From Geobacter sp. (lineage in GTDB: Bacteria > Desulfobacterota > Desulfuromonadia > Geobacterales > Pseudopelobacteraceae): a DNA stretch of 64,000 nucleotides. Numbering within the stretch: the first letter of the stretch is position 1; the number at the start of each line of letters is the position of its first letter. The stretch lies in the NCBI GenBank assembly GCA_003574895.1, contig PJFB01000005.1, positions 124,001 through 188,000 of the forward strand, given 5' to 3'. Below are positions 46,127-54,425 of the stretch, piece after piece. A model generated the notes under the pieces. That model had not been told where the DNA came from. It ran no database searches and was given only the letters and a program-made list of their open reading frames with translations. Both the position numbers and the translations under genes were made by a program.

Positions 46127-46708
46127 ATGAAAAATAGTGTCAAAGGGCTGGGCTTGATCTGCTTGCTGTTCGTGTGCCTTTTGGCAACCGGATGCGGCGG
46201 TGGCGGCGGGAGCAGTAGCGGGTCTTCGCCGCCGAACCCGCAACCGCCGGCTGCAACAAAGGCGGTTGTCAGCTATTCGGTCATAAATTCCGGCGGCAGC
46301 CCGCTGGCCGGTATTCAGTTCAGCGCGTATTTGCCGTCCGGGACCACGGTAACCACAACAGCCGGGACAAATCAGATTGCCACAACAAATCTTGTTGCGG
46401 GATCAGCCCTGTCTGGGTTACAAGTACAAGTCTTTGGCAGTTACTCTGCCCCTTTGCACAAGGTGAAGCTTGGTATTCTACCTACTAATGCGGCTTCATT
46501 GATCAGTGGTTTCTCTGGTGGTGAATTGCTGAAGTTGACCTGTAATCTTACGGACACGTCGCTGTCGCAGTCGGATTTTACCGGAGCCAATGGTGGCCAT
46601 CCGGTGCCGCAGTCCGAAATTTTCGGCTATGCATATGATACTGTCAACAAAACAACAGTGGATTTGAATAGCTTTCTGACGCCGTCGTTAGCGGTGACTC
46701 TGAACTAA
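46127..46708 (+). CDS. Lipoprotein with a cohesin-like domain
   Basis: A 193-residue protein from ATG 46127 with GGGGAGA just upstream. The signal peptide ends in a lipobox (LLATGC), followed by a Gly/Ser/Pro linker, so it is membrane-anchored through Cys. The remaining about 145 residues follow the cohesin beta-sandwich pattern: SPLAGIQFSAYLPSG resembles the giyGfdftLyYDP strand region, and later VKLGILPTN, SGFSGGELLKLTCNL parallel the closing strands. The same spaced pattern occurs near residue 1190 of the large protein at 39158. The cohesin call is by eye and tentative; the lipoprotein call is firm. Confidence 0.7.
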   Translation: MKNSVKGLGLICLLFVCLLATGCGGGGGSSSGSSPPNPQPPAATKAVVSYSVINSGGSPLAGIQFSAYLPSGTTVTTTAGTNQIATTNLVAGSALSGLQVQVFGSYSAPLHKVKLGILPTNAASLISGFSGGELLKLTCNLTDTSLSQSDFTGANGGHPVPQSEIFGYAYDTVNKTTVDLNSFLTPSLAVTLN

Positions 46709-46758
46709 TAGTTCGGTGGAAGAATCAAAATTTATGCGTTTACTAGTGGAGGAAACCT

Positions 46759-47295
46759 ATGGCCAAGGACGAACAGGCACCTGCTGAAACCGAAGGCGGG
46801 GGCGGTAACAAAAAAAAGTTCATCATAATCGGGGCTGCCGTGGCAGTGGCTGTGATACTGGGTTTGGTGGTCTTCATGGTGATGGGCAAGGGTGACAAGA
46901 AGGGTGCCAAAAAAGAGGGTGGAGAGGCTCAAACCGAGACTAAAGCTGAGGGTGGAGCCAAGGAAGGCGCAAAGGAGGGCAGTAAGGAAGGCGCTAGCAA
47001 TATCTATCCTTTGGAGCCCTTCATAGTCAATATTTATGATGGCCAGGAGTTACGCTATCTGAAGGTCAAGGTTGAGATGGAAATGGCCACCCCAGCTCTC
47101 AAGAGCGAAGTGGATGCCCGTTTGGCGCCGATCAGGGATGCAGTCCTGGTATTGTTGAGCACGAAGACCTTGCAGGATATTCAGGATGTTCAAGGCAAAA
47201 ACCAACTGAAAGACGAGATATTGACCGCTGTGAACAAACAGATCACAACCGGCAAGGTAACCAAGATTTACTTCACCGATTTCGTGGTTCAATAA
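46759..47295 (+). CDS. fliL: Flagellar basal body-associated protein FliL
   Basis: A 178-residue inner-membrane protein behind GGAGGAAAC. A short charged N-terminus, one TM (about 20-41, FIIIGAAVAVAVILGLVVF), a Lys/Glu/Gly-rich periplasmic linker, then the FliL domain with YPLEPFIVNIYDGQELRYLK and the C-terminal VTKIYFTDFVVQ. FliL surrounds the stator and stabilises torque. It restarts the flagellar series after the exported block. Confidence 0.95.
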   Translation: MAKDEQAPAETEGGGGNKKKFIIIGAAVAVAVILGLVVFMVMGKGDKKGAKKEGGEAQTETKAEGGAKEGAKEGSKEGASNIYPLEPFIVNIYDGQELRYLKVKVEMEMATPALKSEVDARLAPIRDAVLVLLSTKTLQDIQDVQGKNQLKDEILTAVNKQITTGKVTKIYFTDFVVQ

Positions 47296-47313
47296 GAGCA
47301 TATTCAGGGCTAT

Positions 47314-48300
47314 ATGGAAAAGATCCTTACAAAAGCCGAGATAGAGGCCCTCCTGAATGCCGTTTTTGACGGTCGGATAGAGCCTGAGAAAGAACTGGCA
47401 AAAGCCGATGGGAGTGCTGTTGCCTACGATCTTTTCAATTCCGAGGCCCACAAGGGATTCGTTCCCAACCTGGATATCATTTACGACAGCTTCATCCGTT
47501 ATAACCGCGCAAATCTTTCCAATCGCCTGCGCAAGGTGGTTGATATCAAAAAAATAGGTGCCCGCTCCTATAAATTTGATGATTTTCTCCAGACATTGCC
47601 TTCGCCTGTCTGCATGGCAATCTTCAAAATAGAGCCGCTAAAAGGGGCGGCCTTGATCTCCTTTGACAGCACTTTGGTGCTCGCCCTGGTTGACAGCCTG
47701 CTCGGCGGCACTGGTTCATCGAAAATTTCTTCGGTCAACCGGATGTTTACCTCCATTGAGTTGCGTCTGATGGAGAAGATTGTCAAAGACATCCTCTTGG
47801 ATCTGGAAAAGGCATGGGCGCCGCTTTATGCTACCAAGATGAATCTGTTGCGCATGGAGATGAATCCACGTCTGGTCAATATCGTTCCACCCGAGTACCA
47901 GATCGTTACCATGTCCCTCAAAATTCAGATTGAGGATGTGTCCGGCAATATGGTCTTCGCGGTTCCTTTCATGACCATTGATCCGATACGTGACAAGCTC
48001 AAGACAGGGATGCAGTTCGACCTGATGGCGATTGATCCCCAGTGGTCCATCCGCTTGTCATCGGGAATCCACGAAGCGCCAGTTAATATTTCGGTCGAGA
48101 TGGGTAATGCCTCCATTACCCTGCGGGAACTCCTGGAACTGGCGCCTAACGATACCATAATGCTCGATAAGCCATGCTCGAGCGAGCTCGTAATCAAGAT
48201 GGAAGGTGTCCCGAAATATCTGGGTGTTCCGGGAATCCGTCACGGCAACAAGGCTGTGCAGATCAACAAGATAATCGGCAGAGGGGGCGACAGTGACTGA
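47314..48300 (+). CDS. fliM: Flagellar motor switch protein FliM
   Basis: A 328-residue rotor protein. The N-terminal CheY-P-binding motif is ILTKAEIEALL; the middle domain (about 45-230) shares the CheC fold, and the C-terminal SpoA domain (about 250-320) binds FliN. It begins 18 bp after fliL and overlaps fliN by 8 bp. The partner CheY is at 22851. Confidence 0.97.
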   Translation: MEKILTKAEIEALLNAVFDGRIEPEKELAKADGSAVAYDLFNSEAHKGFVPNLDIIYDSFIRYNRANLSNRLRKVVDIKKIGARSYKFDDFLQTLPSPVCMAIFKIEPLKGAALISFDSTLVLALVDSLLGGTGSSKISSVNRMFTSIELRLMEKIVKDILLDLEKAWAPLYATKMNLLRMEMNPRLVNIVPPEYQIVTMSLKIQIEDVSGNMVFAVPFMTIDPIRDKLKTGMQFDLMAIDPQWSIRLSSGIHEAPVNISVEMGNASITLRELLELAPNDTIMLDKPCSSELVIKMEGVPKYLGVPGIRHGNKAVQINKIIGRGGDSD

Positions 48301-48592
48301 AAAGATTGAAGCGACCGAAATGGATCATGACAGGAAGAACCTTGATTTTATACTTGATATCCCCTTGCAGGTGACTGTGGAGTTGGGGAGGACAAAGTTG
48401 CTTGTTAAAGATATACTGCAGTTGAATCAGGGGGCTGTCGTTGAGTTGACCAAACTGGCCGGGGAGCCTTTGGATATCTTTGTAAACTCGAAGCTGGTGG
48501 CACGCGGAGAAGCGGTTGTGGTTAATGAGAAATTCGGCGTGCGCCTGGTGGATATTGTCAGCCCCAATGAAAGGGTGGAGAAGATTCTGTGA
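48293..48592 (+). CDS. fliN: Flagellar motor switch protein FliN
   Basis: A 99-residue SpoA-domain protein (LDIPLQVTVELGRTKLLVKD, then GAVVELTKLAGEPLDIFVN and a C-terminal FGVRLVDIVSPNERVEKIL). It forms the lower C-ring with FliM and docks FliH. It overlaps both fliM and fliO. Confidence 0.97.
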   Translation: MTEKIEATEMDHDRKNLDFILDIPLQVTVELGRTKLLVKDILQLNQGAVVELTKLAGEPLDIFVNSKLVARGEAVVVNEKFGVRLVDIVSPNERVEKIL

Positions 48593-49005
48593 AGGGTGCT
48601 GCAGCGACCCTGATTCTTTGCCTGCCCACCCTTGCCCGCGCCGAAAGTACTACCAGCCAGGATTTCAGTTTCTTTTCCAGTTTCCTTCAGATGATTGCCG
48701 CCTTGGCCGTAGTGATCGGGTTAATACTGCTGACCAGGCATTTTTCCGGCAAACTCATGGGCACGTCTCCTGCGGCCGGTTTTGCTGCCAAACACATTCG
48801 AGTGGTGGAAACACGATACCTGGCGCCCAAAAAGGCCCTTGTTCTGGTCGAGGTGGGGGGGGAGTACCTTTTGCTGGCCAGCACTGAAGAGGGTATCCGC
48901 TTTATCAAACAGGTGAACATGATTGAGGAGATCGAGGTGATTGAAGATACGGGCAGAATTCGCGCCGGTTTGACCGGCATGTTTCGCAGGAATGCGGGAA
49001 GGTAA
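48589..49005 (+). CDS. fliO: Flagellar biosynthesis protein FliO
   Basis: A 138-residue protein starting at GTG 48589, overlapping fliN by 4 bp. A signal-like N-terminus, a membrane segment (about 24-44) and a cytoplasmic tail with the FliO pattern VVETRYLAPKKALVLVEVGG. It assists FliP assembly in the export gate. Confidence 0.9.
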   Translation: MKGAAATLILCLPTLARAESTTSQDFSFFSSFLQMIAALAVVIGLILLTRHFSGKLMGTSPAAGFAAKHIRVVETRYLAPKKALVLVEVGGEYLLLASTEEGIRFIKQVNMIEEIEVIEDTGRIRAGLTGMFRRNAGR

Positions 49006-49015
49006 AGAGGCAGAC

Positions 49016-49783
49016 ATGCAGACCGCGGCTCGTTACAGGTGGTGGGTGGTTTTCGGTATTCTCGGGTTGCTGATGCTGGGTGCGGCTGCTGCCTGGGCCG
49101 AGACCATGCCATTGCCGTCACTCAATATAGGAGTGGGGACTTCTTCCAAGCCTGGAGACGTGGCGGTTACCATTCAGATATTCATACTGCTGACCATCCT
49201 TTCGCTTGCGCCCGGCCTGCTGATCATGACGACATCCTTTACCCGCATCGTGGTGGTTCTCTCGTTTCTGCGCACCGCCATGGGCACCCAGCAGGCACCC
49301 TCCAACCAGATCATTCTGGCACTGGCCATGTTCCTGACGTTTTTCATTATGAATCCGGTCTGGCAACAGATCAATCACGATGCGTACCAGCCATGGAAGG
49401 CCCAAAAAATATCCCAGGACCAAGCCATGGACCTGGCTGTCAAGCCGGTGCGAAAGTTCATGCTCTCACAGACCCGGGAAAAGGATCTGGCGCTGTTCGT
49501 GAGCCTTTCCAAGCTTCCAAGGCCGAAGAATGCCGATGAGATACCAACGTTGACCATTATCCCGGCTTTCATGATCTCGGAACTGCGTACCGCATTTCAA
49601 ATCGGTTTTCTGATCTATATCCCTTTTATCGTGGTTGACATGGTTGTTGCATCGGTACTGATGTCCATGGGTATGATGATGTTGCCACCGGTCATGATTT
49701 CCCTGCCCTTTAAAATCCTGTTGTTTGTGTTGGTGGACGGTTGGGAGTTGGTGATTGAATCACTGGTGAAAAGTTTCGGCTAG
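49016..49783 (+). CDS. fliP: Flagellar export gate protein FliP
   Basis: A 255-residue membrane protein starting at ATG 49016 (GAGG upstream; an alternative ATG at 48992 overlaps fliO). It has a cleavable signal peptide (about 1-25), then the conserved PGLLIMTTSFTRIVVVLSFL, FLTFFIMNPVW, and a C-terminal LPPVMISLPFKILLFVLVDGW. FliP forms the core of the export channel with FliQ and FliR. Confidence 0.97.
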   Translation: MQTAARYRWWVVFGILGLLMLGAAAAWAETMPLPSLNIGVGTSSKPGDVAVTIQIFILLTILSLAPGLLIMTTSFTRIVVVLSFLRTAMGTQQAPSNQIILALAMFLTFFIMNPVWQQINHDAYQPWKAQKISQDQAMDLAVKPVRKFMLSQTREKDLALFVSLSKLPRPKNADEIPTLTIIPAFMISELRTAFQIGFLIYIPFIVVDMVVASVLMSMGMMMLPPVMISLPFKILLFVLVDGWELVIESLVKSFG

Positions 49784-49883
49784 AAGCCTGGGCATGCTTT
49801 GTGCTGCGTCCCATGTTCCACATGTAAATAACCAGCCCTGATACGCGTTTGACGCAGCATGCTGCACGTTGAACGGAGGAAAA
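49784..49883. other. Structured fliP-fliQ spacer
   Basis: A 100-nt gap in an otherwise tightly packed operon. TGCTGCGTC (49802-49810) can pair with GACGCAGCA (49851-49859), and CATGT-TCC-ACATG (49812-49824) forms a smaller hairpin inside. No T-run follows. Confidence 0.4.
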
Positions 49884-50153
49884 ATGACTCCCGAATTGGT
49901 TGTACAACTCGCACGGCGCAGTTTTGAGGCCACATTGCTCCTGGCAGCCCCTCTGTTGATATTCAGCCTGGTTGTGGGACTCCTGATCAGTGTATTTCAG
50001 GCGGTTACGTCCATTAACGAGGCCACCCTTGCATTTGCCCCCAAGATTGTTGCCGTAATGGTCGCCATGATCATATTCTTTCCATGGATGATGAGCTATA
50101 TGAGCGACTTTACTCGTGAGATATATTCTTTTATTGCCTTGATGAGACGTTGA
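49884..50153 (+). CDS. fliQ: Flagellar export gate protein FliQ
   Basis: An 89-residue two-TM protein from ATG 49884 behind GGAGG (MTPELVVQLARRSFEATL). The central FQAVTSINEATLAFAPKI is the family hallmark. It lines the export channel with FliP and FliR. Confidence 0.97.
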   Translation: MTPELVVQLARRSFEATLLLAAPLLIFSLVVGLLISVFQAVTSINEATLAFAPKIVAVMVAMIIFFPWMMSYMSDFTREIYSFIALMRR

Positions 50154-50188
50154 TCGTGCTTCGCGCCAGCCGCACAGGACTTTAGCAG

Positions 50189-50983
50189 ATGTTTCCCCTG
50201 GTCCCTTTTCCCTCTCCTCGGGAGGTGATCATCTTTGCCCTTGTCCTGAGCAGAGTAGCGGGTTTGTTCGCGGCCATGCCTGTTTTCGGAGGCCGCCGCT
50301 TACCGATACAGGTCAAGGCGCTTGCCGTATTGATGATCACCCTGGTCTGCTTTTCCGCGTTAACGGTCATACCGCCCGTAATGCCGACCGATGCCTTCAC
50401 GCTTGGGTTGCTGCTTTTGAGCGAAATGGCAGTGGGATTGGTACTGTCTTTCATTACCCTGATTATCTTTGCCGCCGTAGAATTCAGCGGCCAGATCATC
50501 GGCATGCAGATGGGCTTCACCATCTCCCAGATCATTGACCCCACCTTGGGCAGCCAGGCCCAGATCATGTCGGTACTGCAAACCCTGTTTGCCACCCTGC
50601 TGTTCCTCTCATTGAATGTGCATCACATGTTTATCAGGACAATAGTGGAGAGCTTCACTATCATTCCTATCGGAGGCTGGCACCTTAACGGCGAAATCAT
50701 CACATTCCTTGTCAGGCGTACCATGGATGTCTTTGTCATTGGTGTGCGTCTTGCCGCGCCAGTCATGGTTACCCTGCTGCTGACCAGCGTGGCGCTGGGC
50801 ATCATGGCCCGCGCCTTTCCGCAGATGAACATCTTCATGATCAGCTTTCCGCTCAATATCGGCATAGGTTTTTTAGTCTTGGGAATGACGCTGCTGATGT
50901 TTTTCCATGTCCTTGAAATCTCATTCGGACAGCTTAAGGAACAGATTGAAGTCCTATTCAGGCTGATGGCAAAGGGGGGATGA
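50189..50983 (+). CDS. fliR: Flagellar export gate protein FliR
   Basis: A 264-residue protein with about six membrane segments, including LSRVAGLFAAMPVFGGRRLP and GFTISQIIDPTLGSQAQIM. It ends in TGA at 50981-50983; the next codons, in the same frame, encode the conserved FlhB N-terminus. See the flhB entry for the start problem. Confidence 0.96.
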   Translation: MFPLVPFPSPREVIIFALVLSRVAGLFAAMPVFGGRRLPIQVKALAVLMITLVCFSALTVIPPVMPTDAFTLGLLLLSEMAVGLVLSFITLIIFAAVEFSGQIIGMQMGFTISQIIDPTLGSQAQIMSVLQTLFATLLFLSLNVHHMFIRTIVESFTIIPIGGWHLNGEIITFLVRRTMDVFVIGVRLAAPVMVTLLLTSVALGIMARAFPQMNIFMISFPLNIGIGFLVLGMTLLMFFHVLEISFGQLKEQIEVLFRLMAKGG

Positions 50984-50986
50984 TCT

Positions 50987-52060
50987 CTGGGCGAAGACGT
51001 CGATAAACATTCCAAAACCGAACAGCCAACCTCGAAAAAACTCGGAGAAGCCCGTAAAAAGGGTCCACCTCCCCAGAGCCAGGTCCTCTCATCATCCTTA
51101 ACCCTGCTGACAGCGATCGTTTGCCTTTATATCTTCGGCAATTTTATGGTGGATACCCTCAAGAAAAATGTGGTGTTCATATTTACCATCATCGGTAATT
51201 TCGAGCTCACCCAGGCAAATGTGTACAGCCTGTCGCTCAAGCTCTTTGCCATGATTGTGATGCTTTTGGCTCCGCTGGTCGTCAGCATTATCCTGGTGGC
51301 TGTCCTATCCAAGCTGGTTCAGGACAATGGGCAATTGGATTTCAATACTGAGCGGCTGTCTGTGAACATCGGGAAACTAAACCCGATTTCAGGCTTTAGC
51401 AAACTCTTCAACAAGGATGCCTTGATGGAGATGCTCAAGTCGCTGCTCAAGATTTTGATAGTGGGATATATTGCCTACCGGATCATGAAGGACGAAACCG
51501 AGAATATCGCCTTTATGGCAGCGGCCGACATCGAGACCATAATCTCCTATATCGGGCATATCGCTTTCAAGATTGTCACCCACACCTGCGGTGTGCTGAT
51601 AATCCTTGGCATACTGGATATGATGTACGTCAAGTGGCGCTATATCGAAAACCTCAAGATGACCAAGCAGGAAGTCAAGGACGAGGCCAAAGATGCGGAG
51701 GGCAACCCGGAGATCAAGGGCAAGATCAAAAGGATGCAGTACCAGATGGCGCGCAGGCGCATGGTCAAGATCATCCCGACTGCCGATGTGATCATCACCA
51801 ATCCGACCCATTACGCAGTGGCGCTCAAATATGACCGGGAGCGCATGATTGCCCCGGTCGTGATTGCCAAAGGTGCCGACATAATGGCCCAGGCGATAAA
51901 AAACATCGCCAAGGAACACCAGATCACCCTGGTTGAGAACCGCTTCCTGGCCAGGGAACTTTATGACCAGGTGCAAGAGAACGAGGCCATCCCGGAATCC
52001 CTCTATGCAGCTGTGGCCGAGGTATTGGCCTATGTTTATCGCCTCAAGGGCAAAATATGA
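50987..52060 (+). CDS. flhB: Flagellar export switch protein FlhB (CTG start proposed)
   Basis: The 357-residue reading has the cytoplasmic N-terminus GEDVDKHSKTEQPTSKKLGE, four membrane segments and the autocleavage motif NPTH at 272-275, matching family length. No ATG, GTG or TTG occurs in frame before 51146, and starting there would delete the conserved N-terminus and part of TM1. CTG at 50987 follows AAGGGGGGA by six bases and is the best start. Alternatives are read-through of the single TGA separating fliR and flhB (same frame), or a one-base insertion: the ATG at 50980, overlapping the fliR stop, would read MISGEDVDKHSK if one G of GGG were removed. Confidence 0.88.
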   Translation: MGEDVDKHSKTEQPTSKKLGEARKKGPPPQSQVLSSSLTLLTAIVCLYIFGNFMVDTLKKNVVFIFTIIGNFELTQANVYSLSLKLFAMIVMLLAPLVVSIILVAVLSKLVQDNGQLDFNTERLSVNIGKLNPISGFSKLFNKDALMEMLKSLLKILIVGYIAYRIMKDETENIAFMAAADIETIISYIGHIAFKIVTHTCGVLIILGILDMMYVKWRYIENLKMTKQEVKDEAKDAEGNPEIKGKIKRMQYQMARRRMVKIIPTADVIITNPTHYAVALKYDRERMIAPVVIAKGADIMAQAIKNIAKEHQITLVENRFLARELYDQVQENEAIPESLYAAVAEVLAYVYRLKGKI

Positions 52061-52337
52061 TCATGCCTGCTGCAACCGGACTTGCACCGGTCTCTTCTCC
52101 TGATTGTTTTAGCAAACGAAACCACCAGTATTGTCAATAATTCGACAGGGTTCAAGAGTTTGACTTTGCCGCTTCACCGATGATGTCACTTTCTTGGGTA
52201 AAACCCAGTGAAATCGGCTTTCATGTAATCTATGTGGTACGCTCTTGGCACACAAAAGCTGAAGCCGGAGGCGGCATGATAAATGCATAAAAATGGCAGA
52301 TTTTAAGTTCTTTATATAGGAAATCAACGGCAATATA
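52061..52337. other. flhB-flhA intergenic region (277 nt)
   Basis: No gene is seen. It contains a short stem (52194-52208, TGGGT/ACCCA type), a sigma-54 promoter candidate (52235-52250) and an AT-rich leader. The gap suggests that flhA starts a separate transcript. Confidence 0.5.
52235..52250 (+). promoter_or_regulatory. Candidate sigma-54 promoter of flhA
   Basis: TGGTACGCTCTTGGCA has GG and GC exactly 10 nt apart and matches TGGCACG-N4-TTGCA at most positions (T for C at 4, G for T at 13). It lies about 88 bp before the flhA ATG. Confidence 0.45.
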
Positions 52338-54425
52338 ATGGCTAACGGTACGGTTGAAGCGATAGAATTAAGCGGGTTTCGCAAAAACTCCGATATATAC
52401 GTGGCAGTGGCGTTGATCGGGGTGCTGGCGCTGATGATCATCCCGCTCCCCGCATTTTTTCTGGACATTTGTCTGGCCGCCAATATCACCATTGCGCTCT
52501 GCATCCTTCTGGTCTGTCTCTACACAATTCATCCACTTGATTTTTCAGTTTTTCCTTCTGTTCTGCTGGTTACCACCCTCTATCGCTTGGCGCTCAACAT
52601 TGCCTCCACCCGCTTGATCCTGCTGCACGGCAGTGAAGGGGTTGAGGCGGCCGGCGCAGTTATCAAGGCCTTCGGCCAGTTCGTGGTCGGTGGAAACTAT
52701 GTTGTTGGCGCGGTCATATTCCTGATCCTGGTTATTATCAATTTCGTCGTCATCACCAAGGGTGCCGGCAGGGTAGCCGAGGTTACGGCGCGTTTCACCC
52801 TGGATGCCATGCCTGGCAAGCAGATGGCCATTGATGCCGATCTGTCTGCCGGCATGATCACAGAAAAGGAAGCCAGGGCGCGGCGTCTCCGGATCTCTCG
52901 GGAGGCAGACTTTTACGGCTCAATGGATGGTGCCAGCAAATTTGTCCGCGGTGATGCGATTGCCGGTATCCTGATCGTGCTGGTCAATATCTTCGGCGGC
53001 CTGATCATAGGGATTTTACAACAGGGCATGCCCATTCAGGCGGCCTTAACTAACTATACGCTGCTCACTATCGGTGAGGGTTTGGTAGCGCAAATCCCGG
53101 CTCTTATCATCTCCACGGCTGCCGGTATAATCGTTACCCGCTCTGCAGATGAGAACAACTTCGGGCATGAGATCACCGGCCAGTTCATGAACTACCCCAA
53201 GGCCTTCTACGTCGCTTCCGGGGTGCTTTTTCTGTTCGCCCTGATCCCAGGCCTGCCCCACTTTGCCTTTTTGTTGCTTGCGGGAGTTACATTTCTCCTG
53301 GCGAAAATGGCCCGTGAGAAGACGCAGGTGGTCGAGGACCAGGCTGCTTTGCCCGAAGCTGCTTCAGGTGAGGAGTCCCTTGACAGCGCCTCAGCCATCC
53401 GGCCGCTGGATGTTCTGGAATTGGAGGTTGGTTACGGATTGGTTCCAATGGTGGACGCCTCCCAGGATGGCGAACTACTGGAGCGCATCCGCTCAATTCG
53501 CCGACAATATGCCCAGAAGCTGGGTTTTGTGGTGCCGCCGATCCATATCCATGACAATCTGCAACTCAAGCCTTACGAATACAACCTGCTTGTACGGGGG
53601 GCTCGCGTGGGGGGCAGCGAGCTGACCGGCCAGTATCTGGCAATGGATTCCGGCACGGTCACGGCCGGTGTTGCCGGGGTCAGTGTTAAAGAACCTGTCT
53701 TTGGGTTGCCGGCAGTCTGGATCGGTTCAGACAAACGGGATGAAGCTCAAATCAACGGTTATACCGTGGTGGACAGCACTACCGTTGTTGCGACCCACAT
53801 CAGTGAAATTATCAAGCGCCACGCCCACGAACTGGTTGGGCGGCAAGAAGTTCAGCAACTCCTTGACAACGTGGCTGTTACGGCTCCCAAGGTTGTGGAG
53901 GAGTTGATCCCCAATCTGCTCAATCTGGGCACGGTCCTGAGGGTCGTCAAGAATCTTCTCAAAGAAGGTGTTTCCATTCGCGACATGCGCACCATTCTGG
54001 AAACTCTGGCCGACTACGCCGGTTTATCCAAAGATCCCGATGTACTGACCGAATTCGTCCGACAAGGCTTGGGGCGCTTCATAGTGGATCAGCATAAATC
54101 CGATGACGACAATCTCAGTTTGATAACCCTTGATCGAACAGTCGAGGATATTATTGCCGAAGCGATCCAACCTTCCGATCAGGGCAGTTATCTGGCAATC
54201 GAGCCGAATGTTGCCCAGCAGATAATCACATCAGTACGCACCATGGCTGATCGTTGCAGCATGAGCGGGGTCCAGCCGGTACTCCTGGCTTCACCCTCCA
54301 TCAGGAGGCATGTCAGGAAGCTTATCGAGCGCTTTATCCCGCACATGGCGGTTCTGTCGCATAACGAAATTCCGCAAAACGTAAAAATACAATCACTAGG
54401 GGTGGTGAGCATCAATGTTGGTTAA
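52338..54425 (+). CDS. flhA: Flagellar export gate protein FlhA
   Basis: A 695-residue protein with about eight N-terminal membrane segments (about 20-320), the conserved FHIPEP-type cytoplasmic loop (FTLDAMPGKQMAIDADLSAG) and a large cytoplasmic substrate-docking domain (about 345-695) with AVWIGSDKRDEAQINGYTVV. Full length. It overlaps flhF by 11 bp. Confidence 0.98.
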   Translation: MANGTVEAIELSGFRKNSDIYVAVALIGVLALMIIPLPAFFLDICLAANITIALCILLVCLYTIHPLDFSVFPSVLLVTTLYRLALNIASTRLILLHGSEGVEAAGAVIKAFGQFVVGGNYVVGAVIFLILVIINFVVITKGAGRVAEVTARFTLDAMPGKQMAIDADLSAGMITEKEARARRLRISREADFYGSMDGASKFVRGDAIAGILIVLVNIFGGLIIGILQQGMPIQAALTNYTLLTIGEGLVAQIPALIISTAAGIIVTRSADENNFGHEITGQFMNYPKAFYVASGVLFLFALIPGLPHFAFLLLAGVTFLLAKMAREKTQVVEDQAALPEAASGEESLDSASAIRPLDVLELEVGYGLVPMVDASQDGELLERIRSIRRQYAQKLGFVVPPIHIHDNLQLKPYEYNLLVRGARVGGSELTGQYLAMDSGTVTAGVAGVSVKEPVFGLPAVWIGSDKRDEAQINGYTVVDSTTVVATHISEIIKRHAHELVGRQEVQQLLDNVAVTAPKVVEELIPNLLNLGTVLRVVKNLLKEGVSIRDMRTILETLADYAGLSKDPDVLTEFVRQGLGRFIVDQHKSDDDNLSLITLDRTVEDIIAEAIQPSDQGSYLAIEPNVAQQIITSVRTMADRCSMSGVQPVLLASPSIRRHVRKLIERFIPHMAVLSHNEIPQNVKIQSLGVVSINVG

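Noticed and set aside
39158-46708. Exported-protein block as a mobile element insertion
   Set aside because: No transposase, integrase, tRNA or direct repeats were seen at its edges, and base composition looks like the surroundings.
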